A stretch of DNA of 64,000 bases. It comes from Auanema rhodensis. Its lineage: Eukaryota; Nematoda; Chromadorea; Rhabditida; Rhabditidae. Below, one piece after another: positions 50,126 to 62,306 of this stretch. Position numbers and translations under genes: made by a program. Each line of letters opens with the position of its first letter. Within the stretch, counting starts at the first letter, position 1. Location of the stretch: the NCBI GenBank assembly GCA_964057225.1, contig OZ059900.1:8318501-8382500 (forward strand), given 5' to 3'. The notes under the pieces are model-generated. The model searched no databases and was not told the origin of the DNA. It saw only the letters and a list, made by a program, of their open reading frames with translations.

Positions 50126-53100
50126 CCGACTATTTCTACATATATATGTCCAATTTTAACCACTTTGGTCAAAAAGGACCGAAAATATCAAGAATTATTG
50201 GTTTTTTGGGGTTTGAAGGGCATTTTGGCTAAATCAGTCAAACTTTTGATCTTAAGCATATTTTTTTCTTCTAAAACGACTAAATGTATGGAATACTGTC
50301 ATAGAATGTTCATATAGGTGTATTTTGCACGAATATCAAAACTGATAGAAATATGGGCCTTTTTATGCTCAAAACGCCATATATTCAACGATTTTGGGTA
50401 CAAAACATGTGAAAACTGTATGTTTTGATCAGACCCTTTGAGATATGGATTTGAAATTCAGGATCCATAAACTTCGACTATTTCTACATATATATGTCCA
50501 ATTTTAACCACTTTGGTCAAAAAGGACCGAAAATATCAAGAATTATTGGTTTTTTGGGGTTTGAAGGGCATTTTGGCTAAATCAGTCAAACTTTTGATCT
50601 TAAGCATATTTTTTTCTTCTAAAACGACTAAATGTATGAAATACTGTCATAGAATGTTCATATAGGTGTATTTTGCACGAATATCAAAACTGATTGAAAT
50701 ATGGGCCTTTTTATGCTCAAAACGCCATATATTCAACGATTTTGGGTACAAAACATGTGAAAACTGTATGTTTTGATCAGACCCTTTGAGATATGGATTT
50801 GAAATTCAGGATTCATAAACTTTGACTATTTTTACATATATATGTCCAATTTTAACCACTTTGGTCAAAAAGGACCGAAAATATCAAGAATTATTGGTTT
50901 TTTGGGGTTTGAAGGACATTTTGGCTAAATCAGTCAAACTTTTGATCTTAAGCATATTTTTTTCTTCTAAAACGACTAAATGTATGAAATACTGTCATAG
51001 AATGTTCATATAGGTGTATTTTGCACGAATATCAAAACTGATTGAAATATGGGCCTTTTTATGCTCAAAACGCCATATATTCAACGATTTTGGGTACAAA
51101 ACATGTGAAAACTGTATGTTTTGATCAGACCCTTTGAGATATGGATTTGAATTTCAGGATTCATGAACTTTGACTATTTTTACATATATATGTTCAATTT
51201 TAACCACTTTGGTCAAAAAGGACCGAAAATATCAAGAATTATTGGTTTTTTGGGATTTGAAGGGCATTTTGGCAAAATCAGTCAAACTTTTGATCTTAAG
51301 CATATTTTTTTCTTCTAAAACGACTAAATGTATGAAATACTGTCATAGAATGTTCATATAGGTGTATTTTGCACGAATATCAAAACTGATTGAAATATGG
51401 GCCTTTTTATGCTCAAAACGCCATATATTCAACGATTTTGGGTACAAAACATGTGAAAACTGTATGTTTTGATCAGACCCTTTGAGATATGGATTTGAAA
51501 TTCAGGATTCATGAACTTTGACTATTTTTACATATATATGTTCAATTTTAACCACTTTGGTCAAAAAGGACCGAAAATATCAAGAATTATTGGTTTTTTG
51601 GGGTTTGAAGGGCATTTTGGCAAAATCAGTCAAACTTTTGATCTTAAGCATATTTTTTTCTTCTAAAACGACTAAATGTATGAAATACTGTCATAGAATG
51701 TTCATATAGGTGTATTTTGCACGAATATCAAAACTGATTGAAATATGGGCCTTTTTATGCTCAAAACGCCATATATTCAACGATTTTGGGTACAAAACAT
51801 GTGAAAACTGTATGTTTTGATCAGACCCTTTGAGATATGGATTTGAAATTCAGGATTCATAAACTCCGACTATTTCTACATATATATGTCCAATTTTAAC
51901 CACTTTGGTCAAAAAGGACCGAAAATATCAAGAATTATTGGTTTTTTGGGGTTTGAAGGGCATTTTGGCAAAATCAGTCAAACTTTTGATCTTAAGCATA
52001 TTTTTTTCTTCTAAAACGACTAAATGTATGAAATACTGTCAAAGAATGTTGATATAGGTGTATTTTGCACGAATATCAAAACTGATTGAAATATGGGCCT
52101 TTTTATGCTCAAAACGCCATATATTCAACGATTTTGGGTACAAAACATGTGAAAACTGTATGTTTTGATCAGACCCTTTGAGATATGGATTTGAAATTCA
52201 GGATCCATAAACTTCGACTATTTCTACATATATATGTCCAATTTTAACCACTTTGGTCAAAAAGGACCGAAAATATCAAGAATTATTGGTTTTTTGGGGT
52301 TTGAAGGGCATTTTGGCAAAATCAGTCAAACTTTTGATCTTAAGCATATTTTTTTCTTCTAAAACGACTAAATGTATGAAATACTGTCATAGAATGTTCA
52401 TATAGGTGTATTTTGCACGAATATCAAAACTGATTGAAATATGGGCCTTTTTATGCTCAAAACGCCATATATTCAACGATTTTGGGTACAAAACATGTGA
52501 AAACTGTATGTTTTGATCAGACCCTTTGAGATATGGATTTGAAATTCAGGATTCATAAACTCCGACTATTTCTACATATATATGTCCAATTTTAACCACT
52601 TTGGTCAAAAAGGACCGAAAATATCAAGAATTATTGGTTTTTTGGGGTTTGAAGGGCATTTTGGCTAAATCAGTCAAACTTTTGATCTTAAGCATATTTT
52701 TTTCTTCTAAAACGACTAAATGTATGGAATACTGTCATAGAATGTTCATATAGGTGTATTTTGCACGAATATCAAAACTGGTTGAAATATGGGCCTTTTT
52801 ATGCTCAAAACGCCATATATTCAACGATTTTGGGTACAAAACATGTGAAAACTGTATGTTTTGATCAGACCCTTTGAGATATGGATTTGAAATTCAGGAT
52901 CCATAAACTTCGACTATTTCTACATATATATGTCCAATTTTAACCACTTTGGTCAAAAAGGACCGAAAATATCAAGAATTATTGGTTTTTTGGGGTTTGA
53001 AGGGCATTTTGGCTAAATCAGTCAAACTTTTGATCTTAAGCATATTTTTTTCTTCTAAAACGACTAAATGTATGAAATACTGTCATAGAATGTTCATATA

Positions 53101-53257
53101 GGTGTATTTTGCACGAATATCAAAACTGATTGAAATATGGGCCTTTTTATGCTCAAAACGCCATATATTCAACGATTTTGGGTACAAAACATGTGAAAAC
53201 TGTATGTTTTGATCAGACCCTTTGAGATATGGATTTGAAATTCAGGATTCATAAACT
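50126..53257 (+). repeat. Irregular block rich in C11 and BamHI-type monomers
   Basis: In order: C11 gamma with ctccgac, C11 gamma after ggatcc, beta, S-delta with gggattt, S-delta, C11 delta with gtcaaag, C11 delta after ggatcc, C11 gamma, and C11 gamma after ggatcc. The GGATCC junctions at 50461, 52201 and 52897 are BamHI sites seen otherwise only at 56029. The ctccgac and ggatcc types alternate as a partial dimer. Confidence 0.8.
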
Positions 53258-54649
53258 TTGACTATTTTTACATATATATGTCCAATTTTAACCACTTTGG
53301 TCAAAAAGGACCGAAAATATCAAGAATTATTGGTTTTTTGGGGTTTGAAGGACATTTTGGCTAAATCAGTCAAACTTTTGATCTTAAGCATATTTTCTTC
53401 TTCTAAAACGACTAAATGTATGAAATACTGTCATAGAATGTTCATATAGGTGTATTTTGCACGAATATCAAAACTGATTGAAATATGGGCCTTTTTATGC
53501 TCAAAACGCCATATATTCAACGATTTTGGGTACAAAACATGTGAAAACTGTATGTTTTGATCAGACCCTTTGAGATATGGATTTGAATTTCAGGATTCAT
53601 AAACTTTGACTATTTTTACATAAATATGTTCAATTTTAACCACTTTGGTCAAACAGGACCGAAAATATCAAGAATTATTGGTTTTTTGGGGTTTGAAGGG
53701 CATTTTGGCAAAATCAGTCAAACTTTTGATCTTAAGCATATTTTTTTCTTCTAAAACGACTAAATGTATGAAATACTGTCATAGAATGTTCATATAGGTG
53801 TATTTTGCACGAATATCAAAACTGATTGAAATATGGGCCTTTTTATGCTCAAAACGCCATATATTCAACGATTTTGGGTACAAAACATGTGAAAACTGTA
53901 TGTTTTGATCAGACCCTTTGAGATATGGATTTGAAATTCAGGATTCATGAACTTTGACTATTTTTACATATATATGTTCAATTTTAACCACTTTGGTCAA
54001 AAAGGACCGAAAATATCAAGAATTATTGGTTTTTTGGGGTTTGAAGGGCATTTTGGCAAAATCAGTCAAACTTTTGATCTTAAGCATATTTTTTTCTTCT
54101 AAAACGACTAAATGTATGAAATACTGTCATAGAATGTTCATATAGGTGTATTTTGCACGAATATCAAAACTGATTGAAATATGGGCCTTTTTATGCTCAA
54201 AACGCCATATATTCAACGATTTTGGGTACAAAACATGTGAAAACTGTATGTTTTGATCAGACCCTTTGAGATATGGATTTGAAATTCAGGATTCATAAAC
54301 TCCGACTATTTCTACATATATATGTCCAATTTTAACCACTTTGGTCAAAAAGGACCGAAAATATCAAGAATTATTGGTTTTTTGGGGTTTGAAGGGCATT
54401 TTGGCAAAATCAGTCAAACTTTTGATCTTAAGCATATTTTTTTCTTCTAAAACGACTAAATGTATGAAATACTGTCAAAGAATGTTCATATAGGTGTATT
54501 TTGCACGAATATCAAAACTGATTGAAATATGGGCCTTTTTATGCTCAAAACGCCATATATTCAACGATTTTGGGTACAAAACATGTGAAAACTGTATGTT
54601 TTGATCAGACCCTTTGAGATATGGATTTGAAATTCAGGATTCATAAACT
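53258..54649 (+). repeat. HOR family 5, tetramer copy 1 (1392 bp)
   Basis: In order: beta with a TTTTCTTC variant in the T tract (53396) and gaatttcagg; A18-delta with caaacagg (53654) and a catgaac tail; S-delta; C11 delta with ctccgac and gtcaaag. The same four follow at offset 1392. Confidence 0.88.
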
Positions 54650-56041
54650 TTGACTATTTTTACATATATATGTCCAATTTTAACCACTTTGGTCAAAAAG
54701 GACCGAAAATATCAAGAATTATTGGTTTTTTGGGGTTTGAAGGACATTTTGGCTAAATCAGTCAAACTTTTGATCTTAAGCATATTTTTTTCTTCTAAAA
54801 CGACTAAATGTATGAAATACTGTCATAGAATGTTCATATAGGTGTATTTTGCACGAATATCAAAACTGATTGAAATATGGGCCTTTTTATGCTCAAAACG
54901 CCATATATTCAACGATTTTGGGTACAAAACATGTGAAAACTGTATGTTTTGATCAGACCCTTTGAGATATGGATTTGAATTTCAGGATTCATAAACTTTG
55001 ACTATTTTTACATAAATATGTTCAATTTTAACCACTTTGGTCAAACAGGACCGAAAATATCAAGAATTATTGGTTTTTTGGGGTTTGAAGGGCATTTTGG
55101 CAAAATCAGTCAAACTTTTGATCTTAAGCATATTTTTTTCTTCTAAAACGACTAAATGTATGAAATACTGTCATAGAATGTTCATATAGGTGTATTTTGC
55201 ACGAATATCAAAACTGATTGAAATATGGGCCTTTTTATGCTCAAAACGCCATATATTCAACGATTTTGGGTACAAAACATGTGAAAACTGTATGTTTTGA
55301 TCAGACCCTTTGAGATATGGATTTGAAATTCAGGATTCATGAACTTTGACTATTTTTACATATATATGTTCAATTTTAACCACTTTGGTCAAAAAGGACC
55401 GAAAATATCAAGAATTATTGGTTTTTTGGGGTTTGAAGGGCATTTTGGCAAAATCAGTCAAACTTTTGATCTTAAGCATATTTTTTTCTTCTAAAACGAC
55501 TAAATGTATGAAATACTGTCATAGAATGTTCATATAGGTGTATTTTGCACGAATATCAAAACTGATTGAAATATGGGCCTTTTTATGCTCAAAACGCCAT
55601 ATATTCAACGATTTTGGGTACAAAACATGTGAAAACTGTATGTTTTGATCAGACCCTTTGAGATATGGATTTGAAATTCAGGATTCATAAACTCCGACTA
55701 TTTCTACATATATATGTCCAATTTTAACCACTTTGGTCAAAAAGGACCGAAAATATCAAGAATTATTGGTTTTTTGGGGTTTGAAGGGCATTTTGGCAAA
55801 ATCAGTCAAACTTTTGATCTTAAGCATATTTTTTTCTTCTAAAACGACTAAATGTATGAAATACTGTCAAAGAATGTTCATATAGGTGTATTTTGCACGA
55901 ATATCAAAACTGATTGAAATATGGGCCTTTTTATGCTCAAAACGCCATATATTCAACGATTTTGGGTACAAAACATGTGAAAACTGTATGTTTTGATCAG
56001 ACCCTTTGAGATATGGATTTGAAATTCAGGATCCATAAACT
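54650..56041 (+). repeat. HOR family 5, tetramer copy 2 (1392 bp)
   Basis: This repeats the preceding tetramer with caaacagg at 55046, catgaac at 55340 and gtcaaag at 55868. It lacks the TTTTCTTC change in its beta monomer and gains a BamHI site in its tail (56029). Confidence 0.88.
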
Positions 56042-59000
56042 TCGACTATTTCTACATATATATGTCCAATTTTAACCACTTTGGTCAAAAAGGACCGAAA
56101 ATATCAAGAATTATTGGTTTTTTGGGGTTTGAAGGGCATTTTGGCAAAATCAGTCAAACTTTTGATCTTAAGCATATTTTTTTCTTCTAAAACGACTAAA
56201 TGTATGAAATACTGTCATAGAATGTTCATATAGGTGTATTTTGCACGAATATCAAAACTGATTGAAATATGGGCCTTTTTATGCTCAAAACGCCATATAT
56301 TCAACAATTTTGGGTACAAAACATGTGAAAACTGTATGTTTTGATCAGACCCTTTGAGATATGGATTTGAAATTCAGGATTCATAAACTTTGACTATTTT
56401 CACATATATATGTTCAATTTTAACCACTTTGGTCAAAAAGGACCGAAAATATCAAGAATTATTGGTTTTTTGGGGTTTGAAGGACATTTTGGCTAAATCA
56501 GTCAAACTTTTGATCTTAAGCATATTTTCTTCTTCTAAAACGACTAAATGTATGAAATACTGTCATAGAATGTTCATATAGGTGTATTTTGCACGAATAT
56601 CAAAACTGATTGAAATATGGGCCTTTTTATGCTCAAAACGCCATATATTCAACGATTTTGGGTACAAAACATGTGAAAACTGTATGTTTTGATCAGACCC
56701 TTTGAGATATGGATTTGAAATTCAGGATTCATAAACTTTGACTATTTTCACATATATATGTTCAATTTTAACCACTTTGGTCAAAAAGGACCGAAAATAT
56801 CAAGAATTATTGGTTTTTTGGGGTTTGAAGGACATTTTGGCTAAATCAGTCAAACTTTTGATCTTAAGCATATTTTTTTCTTCTAAAACGACTAAATGTA
56901 TGAAATACTGTCATAGAATGTTCATATAGGTGTATTTTGCACGAATATCAAAACTGATTGAAATATGGGCCTTTTTATGCTCAAAACGCCATATATTCAA
57001 CGATTTTGGGTACAAAACATGTGAAAACTGTATGTTTTGATCAGACCCTTTGAGATATGGATTTGAAATTCAGGATTTATAAACTTTGACTATTTTTACA
57101 TATATATGTTCAATTTTAACCACTTTGGTCAAAAAGGACCGAAAATATCAAGAATTATTGGTTTTTTGGGGATTGAAGGGCATTTTGGCAAAATCAGTCA
57201 AACTTTTGATCTTAAGCATATTTTTTTCTTCTAAAACGACTAGATGTATGGAATACTGTCATAGAATGTTGATATAGGTGTATTTTGCACGAATATCGAA
57301 ACTGATTGAAATATGGGCCTTTTTATGCTCAAAACGCCATATATTCAACGATTTTGGGTACAAAACATGTGAAAACTGTATGTTTTGATCAAACCCTTTG
57401 AGATATGGATTTGAAATTCAGGATTCATAAACTTCGACTATTTCTACACATGTATGTCCAATTTTAACCACTTTGGTCAAAAAGGACCGAAAATATCAAG
57501 AATTATTGGTTTTTTGGGGTTTGAAGGGCATTTTGGCAAAATCAGACAAACTTTTGATCTTAAGCATATTTTTTTCTTTTAAAACGACTAAATGTATGAA
57601 ATACTGTCAAAGAATGTTCATATAGGTGTATTTTGCACGAATATCAAAACTGATTGAAATATGGGCCTTTTTATGCTCAAAACGCCATATATTCAACAAT
57701 TTTGGGTACAAAACATGTGAAAACTGTATGTTTTGATCAGACCCTTTAAAGATATGGATTTGAAATTCAGGATTCATAAACTTCGACTATTTCTACATAT
57801 ATATGTCCAATTTTAACCACTTTGGTCAAAAAGGACCGAAAATATCAAAAATTATTGGTTTCTTGGGGTTTGAAGGGCATTTTGGCAAAATCAGTCAAAC
57901 TTTTGATCTTAAGCATATTTTTTTCTTCTAAAACGACTTAATGTATGAAATACTGTCATAGAATGTTCATATAGGTGTATTTTGCACGAATATCAAAACT
58001 GATTGAAATATGGGCCTTTTTATGCTCAAAACGCCATATATTCAACGATTTTGGGTACAAAACATGTGAAAACTGTATGTTTTGATCAGACCCTTTGAGA
58101 TATGGATTTGAAATTCAGGATTCATAAACTTTGACTATTTTTACATATATATGTTCAATTTTAACCACTTTGGTCAAAAAGGACCGAAAATATCAAGAAT
58201 TATTGGTTTTTTGGAGTTTGAAGGGCATTTTGGCAAAATCAGTCAAACTTTTGATCTTAAGCATATTTTTTTCTTCTAAAACGACTAAATGTATGAAATA
58301 CTGTCATAGAATGTTCATATAGGTGTATTTTGCACGAATATCAAAACTGATTGAAATATGGGCCTTTTTATGCTCAAAACGCCATATATTCAACGATTTT
58401 GGGTACAAAACATGTGAAAACTGTATGTTTTGATCAGACCCTTTGAGATATGGATTTGAAATTCAGGATTCATAAACTTTGACTATTTCTACATATATAT
58501 GTCCAATTTTAACCACTTTGGTCAAAAAGGACCGAAAATATCAAGAATTATTGGTTTTTTGGGGATTGAAGGGCATTTTGGCAAAATCAGTCAAACTTTT
58601 GATCTTAAGCATATTTTTTTCTTCTAAAACGACTTAATGTATGAAATACTGTCAAGGAATGTTCATATAGGTGTATTTTGCACGAATATCAAAACTGATT
58701 GAAATATGGGCCTTTTTATGCTCAAAACGCCATATATTCAACGATTTTGGGTACAAAACATGTGAAAACTGTATGTTTTGATCAGACCCTTTGAGATATG
58801 GATTTGAAATTCAGGATTCATAAACTCCGACTATTTCTACATATATATGTCCAATTTTAACCACTTTGGTCAAAAAGGACCGAAAATATCAAGAATTATT
58901 GGTTTTTTGGGGTTTGAAGGGCATTTTGGCTAAATCAGTCAAACTTTTGATCTTAAGCATATTTTTTTCTTCTAAAACGACTAAATGTATGGAATACTGT

Positions 59001-59522
59001 CATAGAATGTTCATATAGGTGTATTTTGCACGAATATCAAAACTGATTGAAATATGGGCCTTTTTATGCTCAAAACGCCATATATTCAACGATTTTGGGT
59101 ACAAAACATGTGAAAACTGTATGTTTTGATCAGACCCTTTGAGATATGGATTTGAAATTCAGGATTCATAAACTTTGACTATTTTCACATATATATGTTC
59201 AATTTTAACCACTTTGGTCAAAAAGGACCGAAAATATCAAGAATTATTGGTTTTTTGAGGTTTGAAGGGCATTTTGGCTAAATCAGTCAAACTTTTGATC
59301 TTAAGCATATTTTTTTCTTCTAAAACGACTAAATGTTTGGAATACTGTCATAGAATGTTGATATAAGTGTATTTTGCACGAATATCAAAACTGATTGAAA
59401 TATGGGCCTTTTTATGCTCAAAACGCCATATATTCAACGATTTTGGGTACAAAACATGTGAAAACTGTATGTTTTGATCAGACCCTTTGAGATATGGATT
59501 TGAAATTCAGGATTCATAAACT
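56042..59522 (+). repeat. Diverged block with many private variants (10 monomers)
   Basis: It contains a C11 delta with aacaatttt, two C12 S-beta monomers (56390 and 56738), an S-alpha intermediate of the GAG type (57086; ttgatatagg keeps the TAG), a 349-bp monomer (57434), two monomers with gacttaatg (57783 and 58479), one with ggagtttg (58131), and a C12 monomer with ttttttgagg and atgtttgg (59175). Substitutions unique to one monomer are clearly denser here than left of 50 kb. No higher-order period is visible. Confidence 0.8.
57434..57782 (+). repeat. 349-bp monomer with a 1-bp net insertion
   Basis: The usual ccctttgagat reads ccctttaaagat near 57748-57751, adding one base and creating a TTTAAA (DraI) site. 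The monomer also has acacatgtatg in place of the 12-bp palindrome, cagacaaac, ctttta and aacaattt, making it one of the most diverged units in the window. Confidence 0.85.
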
Positions 59523-60914
59523 TTGACTATTTTCACATATATATGTTCAATTTTAACCACTTTGGTCAAAAAGGACCGAAAATATCAAGAATTATTGGTT
59601 TTTTGGGGTTTGAAGGGCATTTTGGCAAAATCAGTCAAACTTTTGATCTTAAGCATATTTTTTTCTTCTAAAACGACTAAATGTATGGAATACTGTCATA
59701 GAATGTTCATATAGGTGTATTTTGCACGAATATCAAAACTGATTGAAATATGGGCCTTTTTATGCTCAAAACGCCATATATTCAACGATTTTGGGTAAAA
59801 AACATGTGAAAACTGTATGTTTTGATCAGACCCTTTGAGATATGGATTTGAAATTCAGGATTCATAAACTTTGACTATTTTCACATATATATGTTCAATT
59901 TTAACCACTTTGGTCAAAAAGGACCGAAAATATCAAGAATTATTGGTTTTTTGGGGTTTGAAGGGCATTTTGGCTAAATCAGTCAAACTTTTGATCTTAA
60001 GCATATTTTTTTCTTCTAAAACGACTAAATGTATGGAATACTGTCATAGAATGTTCATATAGGTGTATTTTGCACGAATATCAAAACTGATTGAAATATG
60101 GGCCTTTTTATGCTCAAAACGCCATATATTCAACGATTTTGGGTACAAAACATGTGAAAACTGTATGTTTTGATCAGACTCTTTGAGATATGGATTTGAA
60201 ATTCAGGATTCATAAACTTTGACTATTTTCACATATATATGTTCAATTTTAACCACTTTGGTCAAAAAGGACCGAAAATATCAAGAATTATTGGTTTTTT
60301 GGGGTTTGAAGGGCATTTTGGCTAAATCAGTCAAACTTTTGATCTTAAGCATATTTTTTTCTTCTAAAACGACTAAATGTATGAAATACTGTCATAGAAT
60401 GTTCATATAGGTGTATTTTGCACGAATATCAAAACTGATTGAAATATGGGCCTTTTTATGCTCAAAACGCCATATATTCAACGATTTTGGGTACAAAACA
60501 TGTGAAAACTGTATGTTTTGATCAGACCCTTTGAGATATGGATTTGAAATTCAGGATTCATAAACTTTGACTATTTTTACATATATATGTCCAATTTTAA
60601 CCACTTTGGTCAAAAAGGACCGAAAATATCAAGAATTATTGGTTTTTTGGGGTTTGAAGGGCATTTTGGCAAAATCAGTCAAACTTTTGATCTTAAGCAT
60701 ATTTTTTTCTTCTAAAACGACTAAATGTATGAAATACTGTCATAGAATGTTGATATAAGTGTATTTTGCACGAATATCAAAACTGATTGAAATATGGGCC
60801 TTTTTATGCTCAAAACGCCATATATTCAACGATTTTGGGTACAAAACATGTGAAAACTGTATGTTTTGATCAGACCCTTTGAGATATGGATTTGAAATTC
60901 AGGATTCATAAACT
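59523..60914 (+). repeat. HOR family 6, tetramer copy 1 (1392 bp)
   Basis: In order: C12 S-delta with ggaatac; C12 S-gamma with ggaatac and gactcttt (60178); C12 S-gamma; P-delta with ttgatataag. One private change, gggtaaaaaac, is near 59799. The same order follows at 60915. Confidence 0.87.
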
Positions 60915-62306
60915 TTGACTATTTTCACATATATATGTTCAATTTTAACCACTTTGGTCAAAAAGGACCGAAAATATCAAGAATTATTGGTTTTTTGGGG
61001 TTTGAAGGGCATTTTGGCAAAATCAGTCAAACTTTTGATCTTAAGCATATTTTTTTCTTCTAAAACGACTAAATGTATGGAATACTGTCATAGAATGTTC
61101 ATATAGGTGTATTTTGCACGAATATCAAAACTGATTGAAATATGGGCCTTTTTATGCTCAAAACGCCATATATTCAACGATTTTGGGTACAAAACATGTG
61201 AAAACTGTATGTTTTGATCAGACCCTTTGAGATATGGATTTGAAATTCAGGATTCATAAACTTTGACTATTTTCACATATATATGTTCAATTTTAACCAC
61301 TTTGGTCAAAAAGGACCGAAAATATCAAGAATTATTGGTTTTTTGGGGTTTGAAGGGCATTTTGGCTAAATCAGTCAAACTTTTGATCTTAAGCATATTT
61401 TTTTCTTCTAAAACGACTAAATGTATGGAATACTGTCATAGAATGTTCATATAGGTGTATTTTGCACGAATATCAAAACTGATTGAAATATGGGCCTTTT
61501 TATGCTCAAAACGCCATATATTCAACGATTTTGGGTACAAAACATGTGAAAACTGTATGTTTTGATCAGACTCTTTGAGATATGGATTTGAAATTCAGGA
61601 TTCATAAACTTTGACTATTTTCACATATATATGTTCAATTTTAACCACTTTGGTCAAAAAGGACCGAAAATATCAAGAATTATTGGTTTTTTGGGGTTTG
61701 AAGGGCATTTTGGCTAAATCAGTCAAACTTTTGATCTTAAGCATATTTTTTTCTTCCAAAACGACTAAATGTATGAAATACTTTCATAGAATGTTCATAT
61801 AGGTGTATTTTGCACGAATATCAAAACTGATTGAAATATGGGCCTTTTTATGCTCAAAACGCCATATATTCAACGATTTTGGGTACAAAACATGTGAAAA
61901 CTGTATGTTTTGATCAGACCCTTTGAGATATGGATTTGAAATTCAGGATTCATAAACTTTGACTATTTTTACATATATATGTCCAATTTTAACCACTTTG
62001 GTCAAAAAGGACCGAAAATATCAAGAATTATTGGTTTTTTGGGGTTTGAAGGGCATTTTGGCTAAATCAGTCAAACTTTTGATCTTAAGCATATTTTTTT
62101 CTTCTAAAACGACTAAATGTATGGAATACTGTCATAGAATGTTGATATAAGTGTATTTTGCACGAATATCAAAACTGATTGAAATATGGGCCTTTTTATG
62201 CTCAAAACGCCATATATTCAACGATTTTGGGTACAAAACATGTGAAAACTGTATGTTTTGATCAGACCCTTTGAGATATGGATTTGAAATTCAGGATTCA
62301 TAAACT
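60915..62306 (+). repeat. HOR family 6, tetramer copy 2 (1392 bp)
   Basis: This repeats the preceding four monomers at offset 1392, including gactcttt at 61570 and ttgatataag near 62144. Private changes are cttccaaaac (61757) and actttcat (61783). The fourth monomer is gamma with ggaatac instead of delta, so the copies are less alike than those of family 4. Confidence 0.87.
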
